A stretch of DNA of 64,000 nt from Phascolomyces articulosus (GCA_025677815.1 JAIXMP010000048.1:186001-250000), one strand, 5' to 3'. Counted from the first letter of the stretch, positions 1-13,527 are shown. Notes: generated by a model not told the origin, from the letters alone. Translations and numbers: made by a program.

Positions 1-657
1 AGTGTTTTTGTGTAAACATGTATGCACTTTAAGAGCTTAAAAAAGTCATCAGCCTTAGGGAGGTAAATGGGGGTAGTAGAATTATGATACCTTGAGAGCA
101 TAATATGCATAGTACAGACTAAATCCCCTTTATCCAAGTATTTCGTGTATATATTATTCTACTCAAAGAAACAAAAAGTTCTTAAAACACTTCTACACAG
201 GCATGATAATCACCCAATATATCCAAAACCTATGCATCTTTTTAGAGCTGCGAAGAGCACGCACACTTTTCAACAACTATTTGCCCTCCTCTTTTCAGTA
301 ATTATTATGTATACCCAAATCTCAATCAACATAACTTAGGGTATAGACGTATCATATGTGCATACACTATAATATTATATTTCAGCCGTCAATAGATATC
401 TATCCATACGTCAATACGCTTTTTAGATATTCATTAAAGATGATTGATCAACATTGCATTATATATCATCACTATTCATCAATATCAATGGATGGACACT
501 TGGATTGTTATATAGTGTATATTCCATTTGATATTCAAGTTATATTCGTAAATTGTTACAGGAAAAAAAATAGCAGAACAGTGGAGGAGTTATGGATAAA
601 GATAAAGAAAAAAAAATACAAATAACTGGGAAACTCCTTAAATATTAGGTAACTTTT
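1..657. other. intergenic, no gene seen
   Basis: AT-rich sequence downstream of the dipeptidyl-peptidase gene. Two open frames of 64 and 89 codons occur, but their composition (Ile, Tyr and His runs with no domain-like pattern) is what random AT-rich DNA gives. I see no RNA gene or repeat. Confidence 0.6.
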
Positions 658-3600
658 TTAATAAGTTCCAGCTTGTTGGTAGTTGAACCGTTGAGGTTGT
701 TCTTCATCCGCCACAGCAGTCCATTGGGTGATCCAATCAAGGACTAAATATTGTTTTATTTTTGGGGAGGGGGGATTAGTCATTTATTCGATTCTTTTGA
801 AGCATAAAATATAAATTAGAAGCAGCTTACCTTCTTTATGCCAACGAATAGAGTTGGCTGGTTTCAATACCCAGTGATTTTCATCAGGGAAGTAAAGCAA
901 TCGGGAAGGAACGCCTTGGCGTTGAAGTGCAGTAAATGTAGCAAAACCTTCACCATCAACAAGACGATAATCACGAGCACCTATTTTTTTTTGAGTTATT
1001 ATTAATACTACATATCCAAATAATTAGTAGTATGATAAATGGTGAACTTACTGTGAATAACAAGAGTAGGTGTTTTCCAGTTTTGAACAAAGTTTGAAGG
1101 AGACCAGCGTTCATAAAGAATACGATGAAGTGGGGAGTATGGAACGCCACCAAACTGTCAATTTAAAAAAGGAGAGAGGGGCGAGGAATTAGTTTATTGG
1201 TAATAAATCAGATGAAAAAAAAGCCCCACACATATAATTACACATTACCTCTCTTTCAGGGAAATAGACTTCATCGGTGGTATAATATGAGTTGATAGCT
1301 GAGAACATACCATCATGATTGACAAGAACACGGAAACGTTTGCTATGGCCATTGATCCAGTTGATCATATAGCCACCATAAGAAGCGCCCAAACCAGCAA
1401 CACGGTTGGAATCCAAGAAAGAATAAGTCTCAAACAAATAATCAAGACCCATTTCAAGATCATGATATGGGTGAGAACCCCAGTTATGTTGAATAGAATC
1501 ACAGAAGTCTTGGCCATAACCTGTTTATCATACCCATCCCAAAGTAACTTTATTAGTATCAAATTTACAACTCATAGAAAAAAACATTTCTCTTTTTCTT
1601 ACCAGTGGATCCGTGAGGGTTAATGGCAACAGTAACAAAACCAGCACCTGCAAAAACTTGTGGGTTCCAGCGTGTGGACCTAATTGTACTTATCATTAAT
1701 ATCCATTTCCAAAAGATAAGTGGGAAAAGAAGAAAATATAGCACTTACCAAGAATCAGTCCAAGCACCTTGAGGACCACCATGGATCAAGAAAGCTATAG
1801 GGTACTTGGCATCTGGGTCAAAGTTTGGTGGTTTGATCAACCAACCATGGACTTGATCACCTAAAGCACCACGGAATTCAAATTCTTCAGGCTTTTGTAA
1901 ATCAATTTCCTTTAAGGTTTCAAACAAATCAGTAGGCACACCAGTTGCTTGGACCAATCCAGTGGAAATGTCCAATGTATGCACGACATTGGGGAATTGC
2001 ATGGAATTGACAGAAAATACCAAGGATCCGGATGGAAGTACAGAAATACCAGAAGCTGCATGTTCTTGTGTCAATGGAAGAATTTCTTCTGATTTGATAT
2101 TGATACTAAAGATCTTTTCGCGACCATATTCTTCAGCCACAACATATAAAACGGAGGAATCAGGGGAGAAGGCCAATTCAGAAGGACTTCTATCCCAAGC
2201 TTCTACAAGATAAGAGCGATGACCTGTAGCACGATCGTAAACGACAATTCGGTTGCGATCGGATTCATATTGAGGTGTCAACATTTGAAGATAGGCAAGG
2301 GATCCAGATGGAGCATAAGTAGGGGAACCAGAAGCAGCTGGGATATCACCATTCAATGGGAAAGGACGGGAATGACCAGCAATAGGAACAATGTAGACGT
2401 GTTTGGATGTTTGCCAAGCATTATCGGGTGATTGAATCTTGGATACAAAAGCCACTTCCTCGCCTATAATATTTTATACAGATTATTAGTTTTTACAAGG
2501 TTTTTATTATTACTTAGAAGGAACCTGGATAGAAATGATAGTTTACCATCAGGCGAAATATCGAAATCTGAGTTACTGGGAAAGGCATTATCCGGAGATT
2601 CCTGCAGATTTAGTTTTTGTTTGTGCGTTAGTACATTAATATTTATTCACCCTAATATGGATACATTTCGTCTCTTGGCTTTTATTTTTAGCCAAATGCG
2701 CTATTCATTCTTACTAATTCACTTCCGGCCAACAAATTGAGAGGTTCTTCAGAAACTTTATAACGACCGTCTTCAGATACATCCAAATGAACAGCAAAAA
2801 TGTTATGCTTCTTTTGTACCACAAATTGGTCCCAGTGACTATATACCATTAAGATAGGGTGTGTTATTTAGTGATTTGATAAGAGAAAAATTCGATTCAT
2901 CTATTATTGTTTTTTTTGTTGAAGGTATTCATCTTACCGAACCATTAAATGATCATAAGCAATACCAGAATCCTTCTTTGTTTTCTTTAATTCATCTTCT
3001 TTAGCTTTAGTTCCATCCAAAGTAGGTGCATCGGGATAAACTTGTGCAGAAAAAACAAGCACTCGCTTCTTTGTATTGTACCTAGAAAAAAAAATTGAGG
3101 ATCATGAATAGGGATATTTTCCTTTACATTAATATCCGAAGAACAATAAAAAAAAACGCAAGACAGATTATAATCATTCTACTTACTTGACGTTTGCAAA
3201 ATCAATTGAAAAATTGGTCAATTGATAAGGATCCGTTTTACCTTCCACATCCAATACATAAAGTTGATTGACAGCTTCACTTTCACGATGTTCAAAATAA
3301 GCAATATGTTGATCATCAAGAAAGAAAGGTTCACTTTGGGATGCGCCTAATTTAGGTGTTGTCAGACTGGATCTTCCATTTGAGTTAAGTTCAATAAGTT
3401 CTAAGTTACTAGCACTCTGATAATCATGATTGAAGTGAGTTGTTAATAAAGATAGGTTCTTTGAAAAAAGAGGTGATAAGAAAGAACATATTTTTTTTTT
3501 GAAAGGGTTCATTTACTTGATCTTCTTCGACGTGATACTTTGATTGGGCGTAGACTGCCAAGTTACCATTAGGAGAAACGGCAGCACTGCCAGGACGTGG

Positions 3601-3699
3601 TAAAGAAATGACATCGATAGGTTGCAATGAGCGTGCATTTACTACCATGATAAGAAAGAATGCTCCAAGAATGAGCACCCATGTATTTTGCAGCACCAT
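658..3699 (-). CDS. DPP5: dipeptidyl-peptidase 5-like secreted serine peptidase (S9 family)
   Basis: About eleven exons join into a protein of roughly 710 residues, the usual size for fungal DPP V. The first exon starts MVLQNTWVLILGAFF, a hydrophobic signal peptide that probably ends at VNA. The N-terminal two thirds (from SLPRPGSAAVSPNG through a long exon at 2463-1750) look like a beta-propeller. The C-terminal part is an alpha/beta-hydrolase: FLIHGGPQGAWTDSW around the oxyanion region, the nucleophile serine in GASYGG (codon 1381-1383), and the histidine in PDENHWVL near the end. Several exon joins were checked in frame, for example 3517|3416 and 3187|3081. The stop TAA at 658-660 follows FNYQQAGTY. 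Known role of the family: removal of X-Ala or X-Pro type dipeptides from extracellular peptides. A TATA-like element lies about 35 bp upstream of the ATG. The family call is firm; the substrate is not. Confidence 0.92.
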
Positions 3700-3730
3700 G
3701 GGAATGTTGAGAAAAGAAAAAAAAGAGCAA

Positions 3731-3742
3731 CTTTTATATATA
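3731..3742 (-). promoter_or_regulatory. TATA-like element of the DPP5 gene
   Basis: On the minus strand this reads TATATATAAAAG, 31-42 bases before the proposed ATG at 3699. The short distance implies a very short 5' leader if this is the functional TATA box. A motif match only. Confidence 0.45.
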
Positions 3743-4042
3743 TCCCGTTCCCTCGGCTTGCAAAAGGTTGAGCGGGCTCTCTATATGTAAAACACTTGCC
3801 AAAAAAGGCGCGTTTTACCAACTATGGAGAACGTAGGAGAAAGAAAAAAGCACGTAAACTTTCATACAGTGTTTGTCATGCATTATTGTTATTGTTGCTA
3901 CCTACGTGGGTCCCTTAGAAACGCTCTGCTTTTAATATTGCATATTTTACTGTTATCATCATCAAAACAAAATACCCATCACAACAAATTATACTTTTTT
4001 TTTTGATGCGGTTTCTTTTTTCTTTTTTTATTTTTAAATAAT
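3743..4042. other. intergenic between DPP5 and MDV1
   Basis: Promoter side of DPP5 and 3' side of MDV1, both minus-strand genes. It contains a T-rich tract at about 4000-4035 just past the MDV1 stop. No gene seen. Confidence 0.6.
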
Positions 4043-6934
4043 TTACAATGCCCAGAGTTTAACTACACCATCACTGGAACCGCTTGCTAATACAGTATCG
4101 CGGAACCTTACGGAGTTTACTGGACCGGTATGACCTTGTAATGTTGAATGCTGGAATGATGTCCGATTATAAATCTGTAACAAAAAAAAACGATAGAAGA
4201 GAATGGAAATAGATCAATATACACACGCTTTCATTTAAGTTTTAAATAATACTATAATCTCTTTTTCCTTCTTTTTTTCTTTTCTTATAATGATTCCAAA
4301 AAACTTACATCAATATGTTCCGTGGCATTGGAGCTAATTATTCGTCCAGAATCAAATTGAAGTGATGAAACGGGACTTGAGAAATGAAGTGTATCAAACA
4401 CGGAGCCAGTCCGTAAATCCCAAATCTAAATACAATTAAATGGATGTTCGTGTGACAAATAAATCAATATTATTAAAATGTTTCATATATTAAAAACGAA
4501 TGTGACACTTAATAATCACTTACGCGAATTGTTTTATCGGTACTGCCACTGACAAGATGTACTTCATCAAATTGTAAACATGTAATAGGACCTAAAGAAA
4601 TATATATTCATATTATAATTAGTATATTTTTCATCATCAAAACATAAAATGATAAAATAAAACTAACCTGTATGACCAGGAAGTGTACGATGTGCTTGTC
4701 CTGTTCGCACTATTAAATAAGAAAGAGAGAGAAAATGTCAGTCTTTTAAAATAATCACAAATGCAAAGAAGAAAACAGAATAATACTTACAATCCCACAT
4801 CCGTAATTTTCCATCAATAGTACCACTTGCCAAAGCAAAGTTCCAAAATTGAAGTGCACCCACAAAATCACTTGGTTCAAAGTAATTGGAAAGTCCATCT
4901 AACGACCATTGATCTAATGATTTCATTGAGCGCCATCCAGAAGAGGAGGAGCCACTGCCTGCAGAGTTACTCGCCCACATTACGTCTAAAGTTAATACAC
5001 ATTGTTGTGTCTCTAAATCCCATTGTTTCATTGTTTTATCATTGGCACCAGAGACCTATTATTCCCTCCCATATATATTAGCATAAGTATCTTTATAATC
5101 ACTTTTTCCATACATTCTTAATAAATAAATAAAAAGATACTTTACCGCCATGGTTTGGTCCGAATGTAAAGCTGTCACTTCTGCTTGATGTCCTTCCAAA
5201 TTACCAATACAACAATCATTTAATACAGGAAGCATATTATTGGTATCTTCCCCTGATAATTCGGGTGAACTTCGTCCACTTGATACTTGTGAAGTAGCTG
5301 CCGAACTAGCTGAAGAAGGTGTAGGTACGGGTGAAATAGCAGTCAAATTCCATTGCTTGATGGATCCGTCATCCGAACCAGTTAATAATGTGCCATTATC
5401 CAATTGCATACATCGAACAAGACTTGTGTGACCTTCTAAACTACCAAGACAACGGTTCCGATGGAGATCCCAAGCTCTCACTGTACCATCCATCGAAGAC
5501 GAAACCAAGATTCCTTTTGGGTGATTAAAATCAACTACAAGAATATCATCTGCATGTCCTTCCAATGTCTAAAAAAATGATATAAATGTTTTGTTTGTTT
5601 TTTTTAGTGTAAATATTGACCTTCCCTTGTTTCTTTCTCTCTATTTTTTTAAATATTGCCGCATGTGTAACCTTGTAGCATGTTCCACGTTCATAAATCA
5701 TCTCATCCTCTGAATCTGCCTCGTCTTGTAACCCAGTTCTTGAACTTGCAGCATCACTGTCAGCACGACTTCCTTCTTCTTCCACAGCGACAATCGACCC
5801 ATTCAAAGTTTCAACTATATAAAAAGTCATGAATAGGATTCTTTTTTTTAATATCTCTATCCCTTTTCCTCTTTTCCATCTTATCGTTTTTCTTTTGTTA
5901 TCCAAAATTCCAAAGAACAAAACAAAAATGGATGACTCACTCGTTAATAAAAGTTGTTGTTCCTTTGCCTCTAATTTTGCCCATTTCGATTCTAGTGTTT
6001 TACGTTTGTTGACCAATTCTTCTATTTGCATATTTATCTGATTGATTTCATTTGCTGTGGATGACTGTATAGATAGAAGGGATTGGGAGAAAAAGGGACA
6101 AGGGTGATTTAGTAAAGGACGACTTTGGATGATAATTCTCTCCTTTCTTTTCCACTTTTCTTTACTTACCTTTTGTTTCTGTAATTTATTGCTTTCTTTT
6201 ATTTTTTGTTCTCTGTCTGCAATTTTTTGTGTCAATGATCTGCCCGTCTCTAAAAGAAATAGATATCGCTGAGTACTTCCTTTCTCTTATAGTGATAAAC
6301 CATATAGATATAAAGTAGAAAATAGAGTTTTACCACCATCAGCAACACTACTAGACGAACCACCATGTTTTTTCCGTCTATTACGTGATCGTTTATGTGA
6401 AGTAGGTTGTGAATTAGCAAGAGAAGGATAAGTAGCAGCAAAGCCCTGAAACAATGAGAGTGGTGCATTGGATTCGGGTATCTCGGCCTTGAGTAGTTCG
6501 GAGCTAGAAGGCCAGGCATGTCGAGTACCATGAAGTACAAGCTCGGAAGTACTACCGGATTGCGATGAAGACGACGACGACGACGATGACGGCCTTTGAC
6601 GTTGTTGTTGTTGCATTAATTGTAAAGCTTTTGCCAATGACTCACTCTGATAGACAGGGTGAGCAGCCAATGGACTAAACATGACTGTAGTAAGCGATTC
6701 AAGATGAGAAAGTGGAGCAGTCCAATCAGGAAAAGACGATGGTGTAAGAAAGTCTCGCGCTGCCTGAGCTACTCCGAACGCCTTATCACGCGCCGTGCCT
6801 ACTAGAGCAGTGGAATAATTGTTACTAAAACCAGTGGTCATTGTTGTATTGTTCATGCGTGGTGTGGTGGATGTAGGGCCTGAATCATTATTAGGTTTAG
6901 GAGGGCGGCGTGAAGTAGTTTCTTTCGTTGACAT
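4043..6934 (-). CDS. MDV1: mitochondrial division adaptor, Mdv1/Caf4-type WD40 protein
   Basis: The multi-exon model has an N-terminal Ser/Thr/Pro-rich part ([19 protein letters not shown]...), then a coiled coil around exons 6250-5940 ([17 protein letters not shown], then [18 protein letters not shown]), an acidic linker, and a C-terminal WD40 propeller. The propeller starts [19 protein letters not shown] and continues with [58 protein letters not shown] and DGVVKLWAL at the end. The order (N-terminal region, coiled coil, seven-blade WD40) and the GTCY..LEGH opening are those of Mdv1/Caf4, which links Fis1 on the outer mitochondrial membrane to the dynamin Dnm1 during fission. The stop is TAA at 4043-4045. 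An upstream in-frame ATG at 6955 would add seven residues; I prefer 6934. Mdv1 and Caf4 cannot be told apart here. Confidence 0.88.
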
Positions 6935-7039
6935 TGAAGAAAAAAAAAGCAGCAAGCAAACAAAAGATGAATTGTTTAGACGTTTGGTGCCAAAAAAAAG
7001 CGGGGTTGTATTAGCTGAGTGAGTGTTGTGCAGCTCTGA

Positions 7040-7085
7040 ATAAAATAACTCTCTCTCACTCTTTTTTTTTCCTCTCTTGCTCCGA
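7040..7085 (+). promoter_or_regulatory. pyrimidine-rich tract upstream of the TBC gene
   Basis: A CT/T-rich stretch (repeated CTCTC followed by T runs) lies 60-100 bases before the TBC-gene ATG, between it and the divergent MDV1 gene. Such tracts are common near fungal transcription starts. A TATATAAA at 7123-7130 is only 12 bases from the ATG, too close for a conventional TATA box, so the first ATG may not always be used. Confidence 0.3.
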
Positions 7086-7142
7086 TAGATTATATTTTTA
7101 TGCTAAATTATTTCATACCACTTATATAAATATATCTTTATA

Positions 7143-9560
7143 ATGACGGATTCTACTGAAACAACTACTGGCATGCCAACATTAACATCCCAACTTACCA
7201 ATGTTTCGTCTGATACAGATTTCACTGAAATTACAAATGGCACTTCAATAAAAACGCATGGTTCTTATGCACGACTTCCACTTCCTGACAATGAACGTGA
7301 CCCTGATCGACTGAGTATCAACGGACGGCAAGAGTCAAGTGGTCAAGCTATACAAAAGAAACATCGTGACAATGAAATTCGTAAAAGTTATCAAGCTCCA
7401 CCTCTTATTGTACCAGACATTGAAGTTGAAATGGAAAAGTGGTTTAGTATGGCAGACAGGTAACTATATCTATATTTTCTTTTTCTTTTTCTTTTTTTTT
7501 TAAAAAAAAAAGCCAACACAAAAAACACGGGCTTTTAGTATTATGAACCAAGAGTCTCTCATTGCTCCTTCGAGGGCTTTTTTGTTTCTCTTTCTATCTT
7601 TGTTTCTATGTATATTTTTTTCTATATTGGTCTGACCGCATTTTTCTTTGTATGTTTTATATGTATTATGCAGATATGGGTTTTTAGGAGAGGATTCACC
7701 AAACCAACCTAATGCAGAGTATGTATATATATTATTATGATTTTGGTACCTGATTTATCATGCATTTGTGTGTGTATACATATATGTTCCTTTGCAAACT
7801 GCATGATAGATTAATTAATAACTTTGTAATCTCATCACAATCAATCCCTTGCAGTCAAATTCAAAGAGAAGTAGAACGCTCTTCTAAATGGGCACATATG
7901 GCTGAACATACGCGTGTCAATGGTGAGGATCTCCATGCGTTTAATAAAACAAGCAAGGTACATATGTTTCTTATTGTTCTCCCAAAGGATTATTATCACT
8001 ATTCACTATTGTCTCTAATGAATTATCTATATTTAGTTCATTAAGCGAGTGTTCAAAGGAATTCCTGATTGTTGGAGAAGAGACGCATGGTAAATATTAA
8101 TAGCGAGGCTTAGTTGCTGGGAACGCAGCATATAAACAAAAACGCCCTACTACGCAATTTATATTTATTTCTCACATATTCATACACACACACACACAAT
8201 TCATGCGTACCACATTATAATTTATATAAACACAGGTATTTTTTATGCACAGACGGGCTCCGTTCTTCTGAAAACGACGAGGAGTTACGTGAACAATATA
8301 AGGTAATTTTATTTTTATATTTCAACAAACCGCTTCTTTTTTAATTTGCTGTTGATGGCCAAGAGAATATATACAAGCGATGTTAATAATATATAAAAAT
8401 ATTTTAGTTATTACTGTCAAAACCTTCTTCTCATGAACGTCAAATTGATCTTGACATTGCAAGGACGATGCATGGACACATTATGTTTCGACAGCGTTAT
8501 GGACAGGGGTAAGCAAGTTTATCAATGAGAGCATATGGAAAATTTTTATACAAAGTCATTGGACTAGGCAAAGGGAAAAGGATGGAAGGGGAAGAAGGGG
8601 AAAAGATTGTGTATATTAGGGGAAAATCGACATATCTAAGGAAGAAGAATGCTTAAATAACTCTGTTTTGAATGATAGGCAACGTGCATTATTCAATGTT
8701 CTACGCGCTTTTTCAGGATTTGATACTGAAGTGGGGTATTGTCAGGGAATGACCAATATTGTTGCTATGTTGTTAATGTATTGTGAAGAGGAGGTAAGAT
8801 ATACATATATTTGGTTTGGAATTTCATGTGGGTCTATCTCTTCTTCTCCTTAAACAGCTAAATAATATGTCTCTTTTTTTGTGTGTGTGTTTTGGTTTTG
8901 ACTACTTTGTAGAGGGCATTTACAGCATTGGTACACATGTTTCTCCGTGATGGATTACATGATTTATTTATTCCTGGCTTTCCAGCATTAATGGAGAGTT
9001 TTTATATTCAGGAACAACTCGTAGAACGCTATTTACCAAAGTTACATTGCCATCTAGTAAGTCCCTACATCTATTTGATTTGTATAGAAAAACAATGTGA
9101 GATAGACAGAGATTAACCTTTATGATTATTTTATATTGTAGTTACGGGTAGGATTAAGTAGCGATGCATATGCTACGCGTTGGTATATTACCATGTTTAC
9201 AGGTGGTGTAGTATCCTACCATACTTTATTACGGATATGGGATGTTTATTTTCTTGCTGGTTTTGACATGTTCTACTTTGTCGCCATTGCACTATTAAAA
9301 ACACATCAAGGTAAATGAGATTCGGAGGATTAAACAAGTTGGTTTGTTTCATGTATCCCAGTGAACCTACTGTTCCTAATATTATAAATATGATAGATCA
9401 ACTCTTGGCAGGTGAATTTGATCAATGTATAACACTACTCGGATCCACCTTGACGGTACCTGACGATGATAGATTTATGAAACTTGTAAAACGACTATAC
9501 GATAAAGGATCACGATATATACCCACACTTAGAACAAATTATCGTGCCAAGAAAAATTAA
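7143..9560 (+). CDS. TBC-domain Rab GTPase-activating protein
   Basis: About ten exons. The N-terminus (about 110 residues, Thr/Ser-rich) is poorly structured. The TBC domain follows: FIKRVFKGIPDCWRRDAW, then the arginine finger in IDLDIARTMHGH (the IxxDxxRT motif), then the glutamine finger in VGYCQGMTNIVAMLL, then GLHDLFIPGFPALMESFYIQEQLVERYLPKLHCHL, LSSDAYATRWYITMFT and LLRIWDVYFLAGFDMFY. Both catalytic fingers are present, so GAP activity is expected toward a Rab/Ypt GTPase in membrane traffic. The last exon join is ...KTHQ|DQLLAGEFDQC..., and the protein ends RTNYRAKKN. Which Rab it acts on cannot be read from sequence. The start is uncertain: a second in-frame ATG (MPTLTSQL) lies at 7173. 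Confidence 0.9.
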
Positions 9561-10395
9561 TGGTAAAATAACAACTGGGTAAACTTGATGGTTACCGTCA
9601 CTGAAATCAATATATAGCTTACGCTATTTTTTTTATTATATAGAAACGATTTTTTTCTAGTATGCCCAGGAGAAGAATGTTGAACACTGTAAACAAATCT
9701 CAATTAGCACTATCCACTACTACTATTTACCACCACCATCTTTTTGTTTTGTTTCCTTATTATCTACACATTTTTTGTTATACACCTCTGCCTTTTTTTT
9801 CCTGCATAATTTCATACTACTATTATTTATATATCACATCTATACCTACTATCCCAATAACAACATATATTACATTGTATTGATTAATAATTTTTTTGAG
9901 CCTACACAATAATAATACATACGTACGAATTATATCTTTAATTATCGCCATTTTCATCGTGTCATGAGTTAAAGAATAATGATAATAGATTATTCAAATT
10001 GCTGATAACTCTAATTTATGTATAAATTAATTAAAAAAGAAATATGCAGCGAATTATTGTATAACTGCATAATATATGTACGACATGACATCATTTTCTT
10101 ACATAGAAATGAGTATCCCTAGAAAAAAAAAAGGGACGGATCAGCATGTTACATCTTGTCAGATTTGTTTATCTATATATCATGTGTAGATACAATAATA
10201 AAATGTAAAATTAAAATGGCCAATTGACAATTATAATTACAGATCACAACAAAATAACATATGAGTATTATTTTATATATACGTATCTGCTGGTTGTATT
10301 TCATAACTACGTATATAAATGACATTTATTATTATTATTATTATAAAAAAAAAGTGTTTCATCAGTCACTCCATTCTCTTTTTTTTTTGGTTACT
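9561..10395. other. convergent intergenic region, no gene seen
   Basis: Lies between the 3' ends of the TBC gene and the PTEN gene. Very AT-rich, with AATAATAAT and TATATAT tracts that could supply poly(A) signals for both genes. Short open frames are Ile/Tyr-rich and not credible. Confidence 0.6.
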
Positions 10396-12132
10396 TTAAT
10401 CAAAATTAATATCAAACTCTATTTCAATCGCAAAATTGGAAGGGAATTGTTGGTGTTGGGTATCATTCGCTGCCCCATCGATCTCGGGTTTTGTGAGTTT
10501 GAATGTTTTCGTTGCATCGCTATTATCAGGTACAATGAATCGTGTATTTAACCAAAATCTACATAATTTTTTCTATAGAAAATGGTTAAGGCTTAATAGA
10601 ATAAACCTTATGACGTACAATAAAATAAAATACTTACCTTGAATATATAAAGTGATTTTACAAAGAATTCCAACTTGAAATCATTCTCAACACGAACATA
10701 AGGCATTTCTAATACAATAGTATCATCCTTTGTCGTCACCTTACACTATTATATATGTAAAAAAAATGTGTTAATAAAGAAGAATATATTTTGAAGTACA
10801 TATATGCAACATGTGAATATGTATACTATACATTTGTTTGGTTTCGATTATATAAAGTGGCTTCATAGTCAGATATACTCAAATCAACCCAACCTCCTAA
10901 CAAAATGATATATAGTTTAAAATGAATATTATGGTTACAGGAGAAGAGAATAACTATTATCTCTCACCTGTAATATTTTTGTATGCCGAAGGAATTCCAT
11001 GTATAATCACTTTATAAATGCTAATAGCACAAGAATCTCCACGATTGACGGAAGGTTCGATAATAGGTCCATTATTAATTTCAGTAAAATGGACCCATTT
11101 TTCGAAGTATTTCACATAACGTATTTGACTAGGTATGGTGATTCCCTATAAATCATCAGATTATTTTTTAAGGGAGAAGTGACAATAAAAGTCAATTGGA
11201 CACATCCGTGTATTAGTGTTTTCAAACGAAGAGGAATGTGGGGATGAGATTTTCTCCCCTTTTGATTATTTTGTAACTGAAGAAAAGCTATTTTTTTACC
11301 CTTCCATCTTTCGTTCGTTTGATATTATAAAGTCGCATAGCTGCATCCGAATTGACAACTTGATGGGTATATAATAATAATGCAGCAATGGCTGTTCCTG
11401 TTCGACCTTTGCCTGCTTTGCAATGAATAGCAACGACGTGTTTAGGATCAGTTAACCATTTTCCAGCATCTTTACAAAATTGAATCAATAAATCAAAAGG
11501 TGGTGCTTGATGATCATTGAAGCCATAGGTTGCAGCTAATAAAAAGAATGTTTTTTTTTTTCAAATTTTAATATACGTATATCAAAAGAGCCTATTTCTT
11601 TGAGCTGTATACCTGAAAATGAGAATACTTGTTCATGATATCGTTTCTCGGATCGTCTATAGAAGTTTGGTCCTTTTCTTATTAATATTTTTGAGGAATA
11701 ATAATAATAAATAAATAAATACTACTACTACTACTTACAAATTATATACTTTATAATTTGTTGACCCGTGTCGATCATCAAGAAACCTATATCATAGTTG
11801 TCAAAAAAGGAAGCACCAAGACATCTTTTTATCTTATTTTAGAATCTCACACGACTCACTTTTTAACCTCCTTTAATGGGTTCCGATATAAACCTTCCCA
11901 ACCTTCGGAAGGGTACGACATTGCAATGATTCTTTCAGTGACATCTATGAAACAAAATAAAAATAAAAAGACAATTGGTATTTCATATTTTGGAGGTATA
12001 AAAAAATAAGTTGAACATAATAACAAAACAACAAAGAAGAATAAAAACATTACAGCTAAGATCGAGATTTATGGAGGCTTTTGCATCAATATAACGATGT
12101 CGATTTTCAGAGACAATGGTTCGTACAGTCAT
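10396..12132 (-). CDS. PTEN: PTEN-type phosphoinositide 3-phosphatase
   Basis: The multi-exon protein begins MTVRTIVSENRHRYIDAKAS, joined at phase-consistent GT-AG sites to LDLSYVTERIIAMSYPSEGWEGLYRN, then VKKFLDDRHGSTNYKVYNL, RSEKRYHEQVFSFSA, and the catalytic exon with HCKAGKGRTG (about 11425-11396). The loop carries Cys and Arg for catalysis and the two lysines typical of PTEN, which binds acidic PtdIns(3,4,5)P3. GITIPSQIRYVKYF (the end of the phosphatase domain) follows, then a C2-like part (CKVTTKDDTIVLEMPYVRV, LEFFVKSLYIQ) ending FAIEIEFDINFD before TAA at 10396. All key residues are intact. Expected role: removal of the 3-phosphate from phosphoinositides at membranes, opposing PI3-kinase. 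No long disordered tail as in animal PTEN is visible. Confidence 0.93.
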
Positions 12133-13186
12133 CTGCTGTTAGTAAAAGTTATCTTCCTTGAAAAAAGAAGCATGATAAAACAGGCTGGGGATGAATTTCT
12201 GTTGTTTTTTTTATGCTTTCTTAAAAAAAATGATCTGATTGGAGTTTATGATACCTTGCGTGATTTGTTTCTAGAATAGTCGTCATAAAGTGAATCAATG
12301 AAAATATTTTTTTTCTTCGCTTTGAAACAACATTCTATAATTCTGTCGTACAAAAATACCATGATAGGTGACGGTGTCATGACAACAATGGCAAAAAAGT
12401 ATTGTCTTTTTTCGGGTAATGGGCGTTGTGGTTACCTATTCAACAACAGCAACACCACGAACCTTCCTTACCATCACTCATGGTAATAGTTATTACTTAC
12501 TAGACGATGCTGTCTTTATAGTGATAATCCTTGATTATAATATGAAGGAGGAAAAGAAACGAATGTACTTTTATATACAATGTTTTCATAAATCAAGAAA
12601 AATCACTCGTGTTTGTTATCACGCTAACTAACTAGTATTAGCCCCGTATGGCTCCTCCTTGAATTTTAATATGGAAGCACGAAAATGCCTTGAACCATGC
12701 CTTGATAAACGAAATTCCCAAACTGGAGACAACAAACGGTGCTGGTGTATAATAAGTAGACTGGATGATGATGATATCGATCCAAATTCAAAACAAAAGG
12801 GGTTCGAAAAGAGATGGAGATTGAGGCGTATGATAACATGTATCTTATTTATCTAATGGTATAATTATTATATTAGAGTATCACGTAAATATACTTTTGT
12901 TTTACTTCGTAATTACAAAGGAGAAATTGAGAATGTTATATTGGAAGCTTCATCATCACATCAATTAAACCGGGCGACAAATCCGAAGCAGTTCCGGAGT
13001 TTGACTCTATTCGTTGTATTTTAGCCTTGAGTGTTTGGTATTTCCTGTCTTGACTTGTCCTCCTCTTTTGTTTTCTCTTAATCCCCCAAGGTTGACCCTT
13101 CGTCTTTTCTCCTCCAAAAAAAAAAGACCATAGCCCTCTTTTTTTTATTAGTATAACACGACATTATAAAATATAAGGGAACAAAA
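12133..13186. promoter_or_regulatory. divergent promoter region PTEN / PKR1
   Basis: About 1.05 kb between two genes that start away from each other. The half near PKR1 is pyrimidine-rich (13040-13140: CCTCCTCTTTTG, TCTTTTCTCCTCC). Open frames of about 60-70 codons on the plus strand show no domain features. No specific operator recognised. Confidence 0.4.
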
Positions 13187-13527
13187 ATGAGTGGCATTGT
13201 GAATGATATTGTACAATCCATCATGACACCTGGATATACAGCCAAAGGTGTCATCAAACTCATGTTTTACGCATTTTATATTCTTTTTGCAACATTGACC
13301 ATCATGATTTTTCTTTCAGGTGGTAATCTTCATGTCATTGCCCTCTTACTTTTATCTATCTGTTTATTCCTAACGATACGGTGGTATGTAAATAATAATG
13401 AAACTATGATTGCTATTATTATTATAAAGTAAAATATATATTAATATCTATATGGGATTGGATTATTAGGTTCATAGCTGAAATGGATCGAATCAAGGCA
13501 CAAGAACAACAAGAAAAGAAAGATTAG
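13187..13527 (+). CDS. PKR1: Pkr1-like V-ATPase assembly factor
   Basis: Two exons (13187-13383 and 13470-13527, phase-consistent) give about 84 residues: MSGIVNDIVQSIMTPGYTAK, two membrane segments (VIKLMFYAFYILFATLTIMIFLSG and LHVIALLLLSICLFLTIRWF, about residues 24-65), and a charged tail IAEMDRIKAQEQQEKKD. The SGGN(L/I)H..AL...SI.L....RWFI.E pattern is that of yeast Pkr1, an ER membrane protein needed with the Vma21/Vma22 factors to assemble the V-ATPase Vo sector. It is shorter than the yeast protein because the Lys/Ser-rich tail is reduced. The intron interrupts the Trp codon before FIAEM. Confidence 0.85.

Noticed and set aside
145..625. Two plus-strand open frames of 64 and 89 codons
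   Set aside because: Random composition in AT-rich intergenic DNA; no splice partners or domain.
1962..2740. Plus-strand open frames within the DPP5 gene
   Set aside because: Shadows of the DPP5 exons on the other strand.
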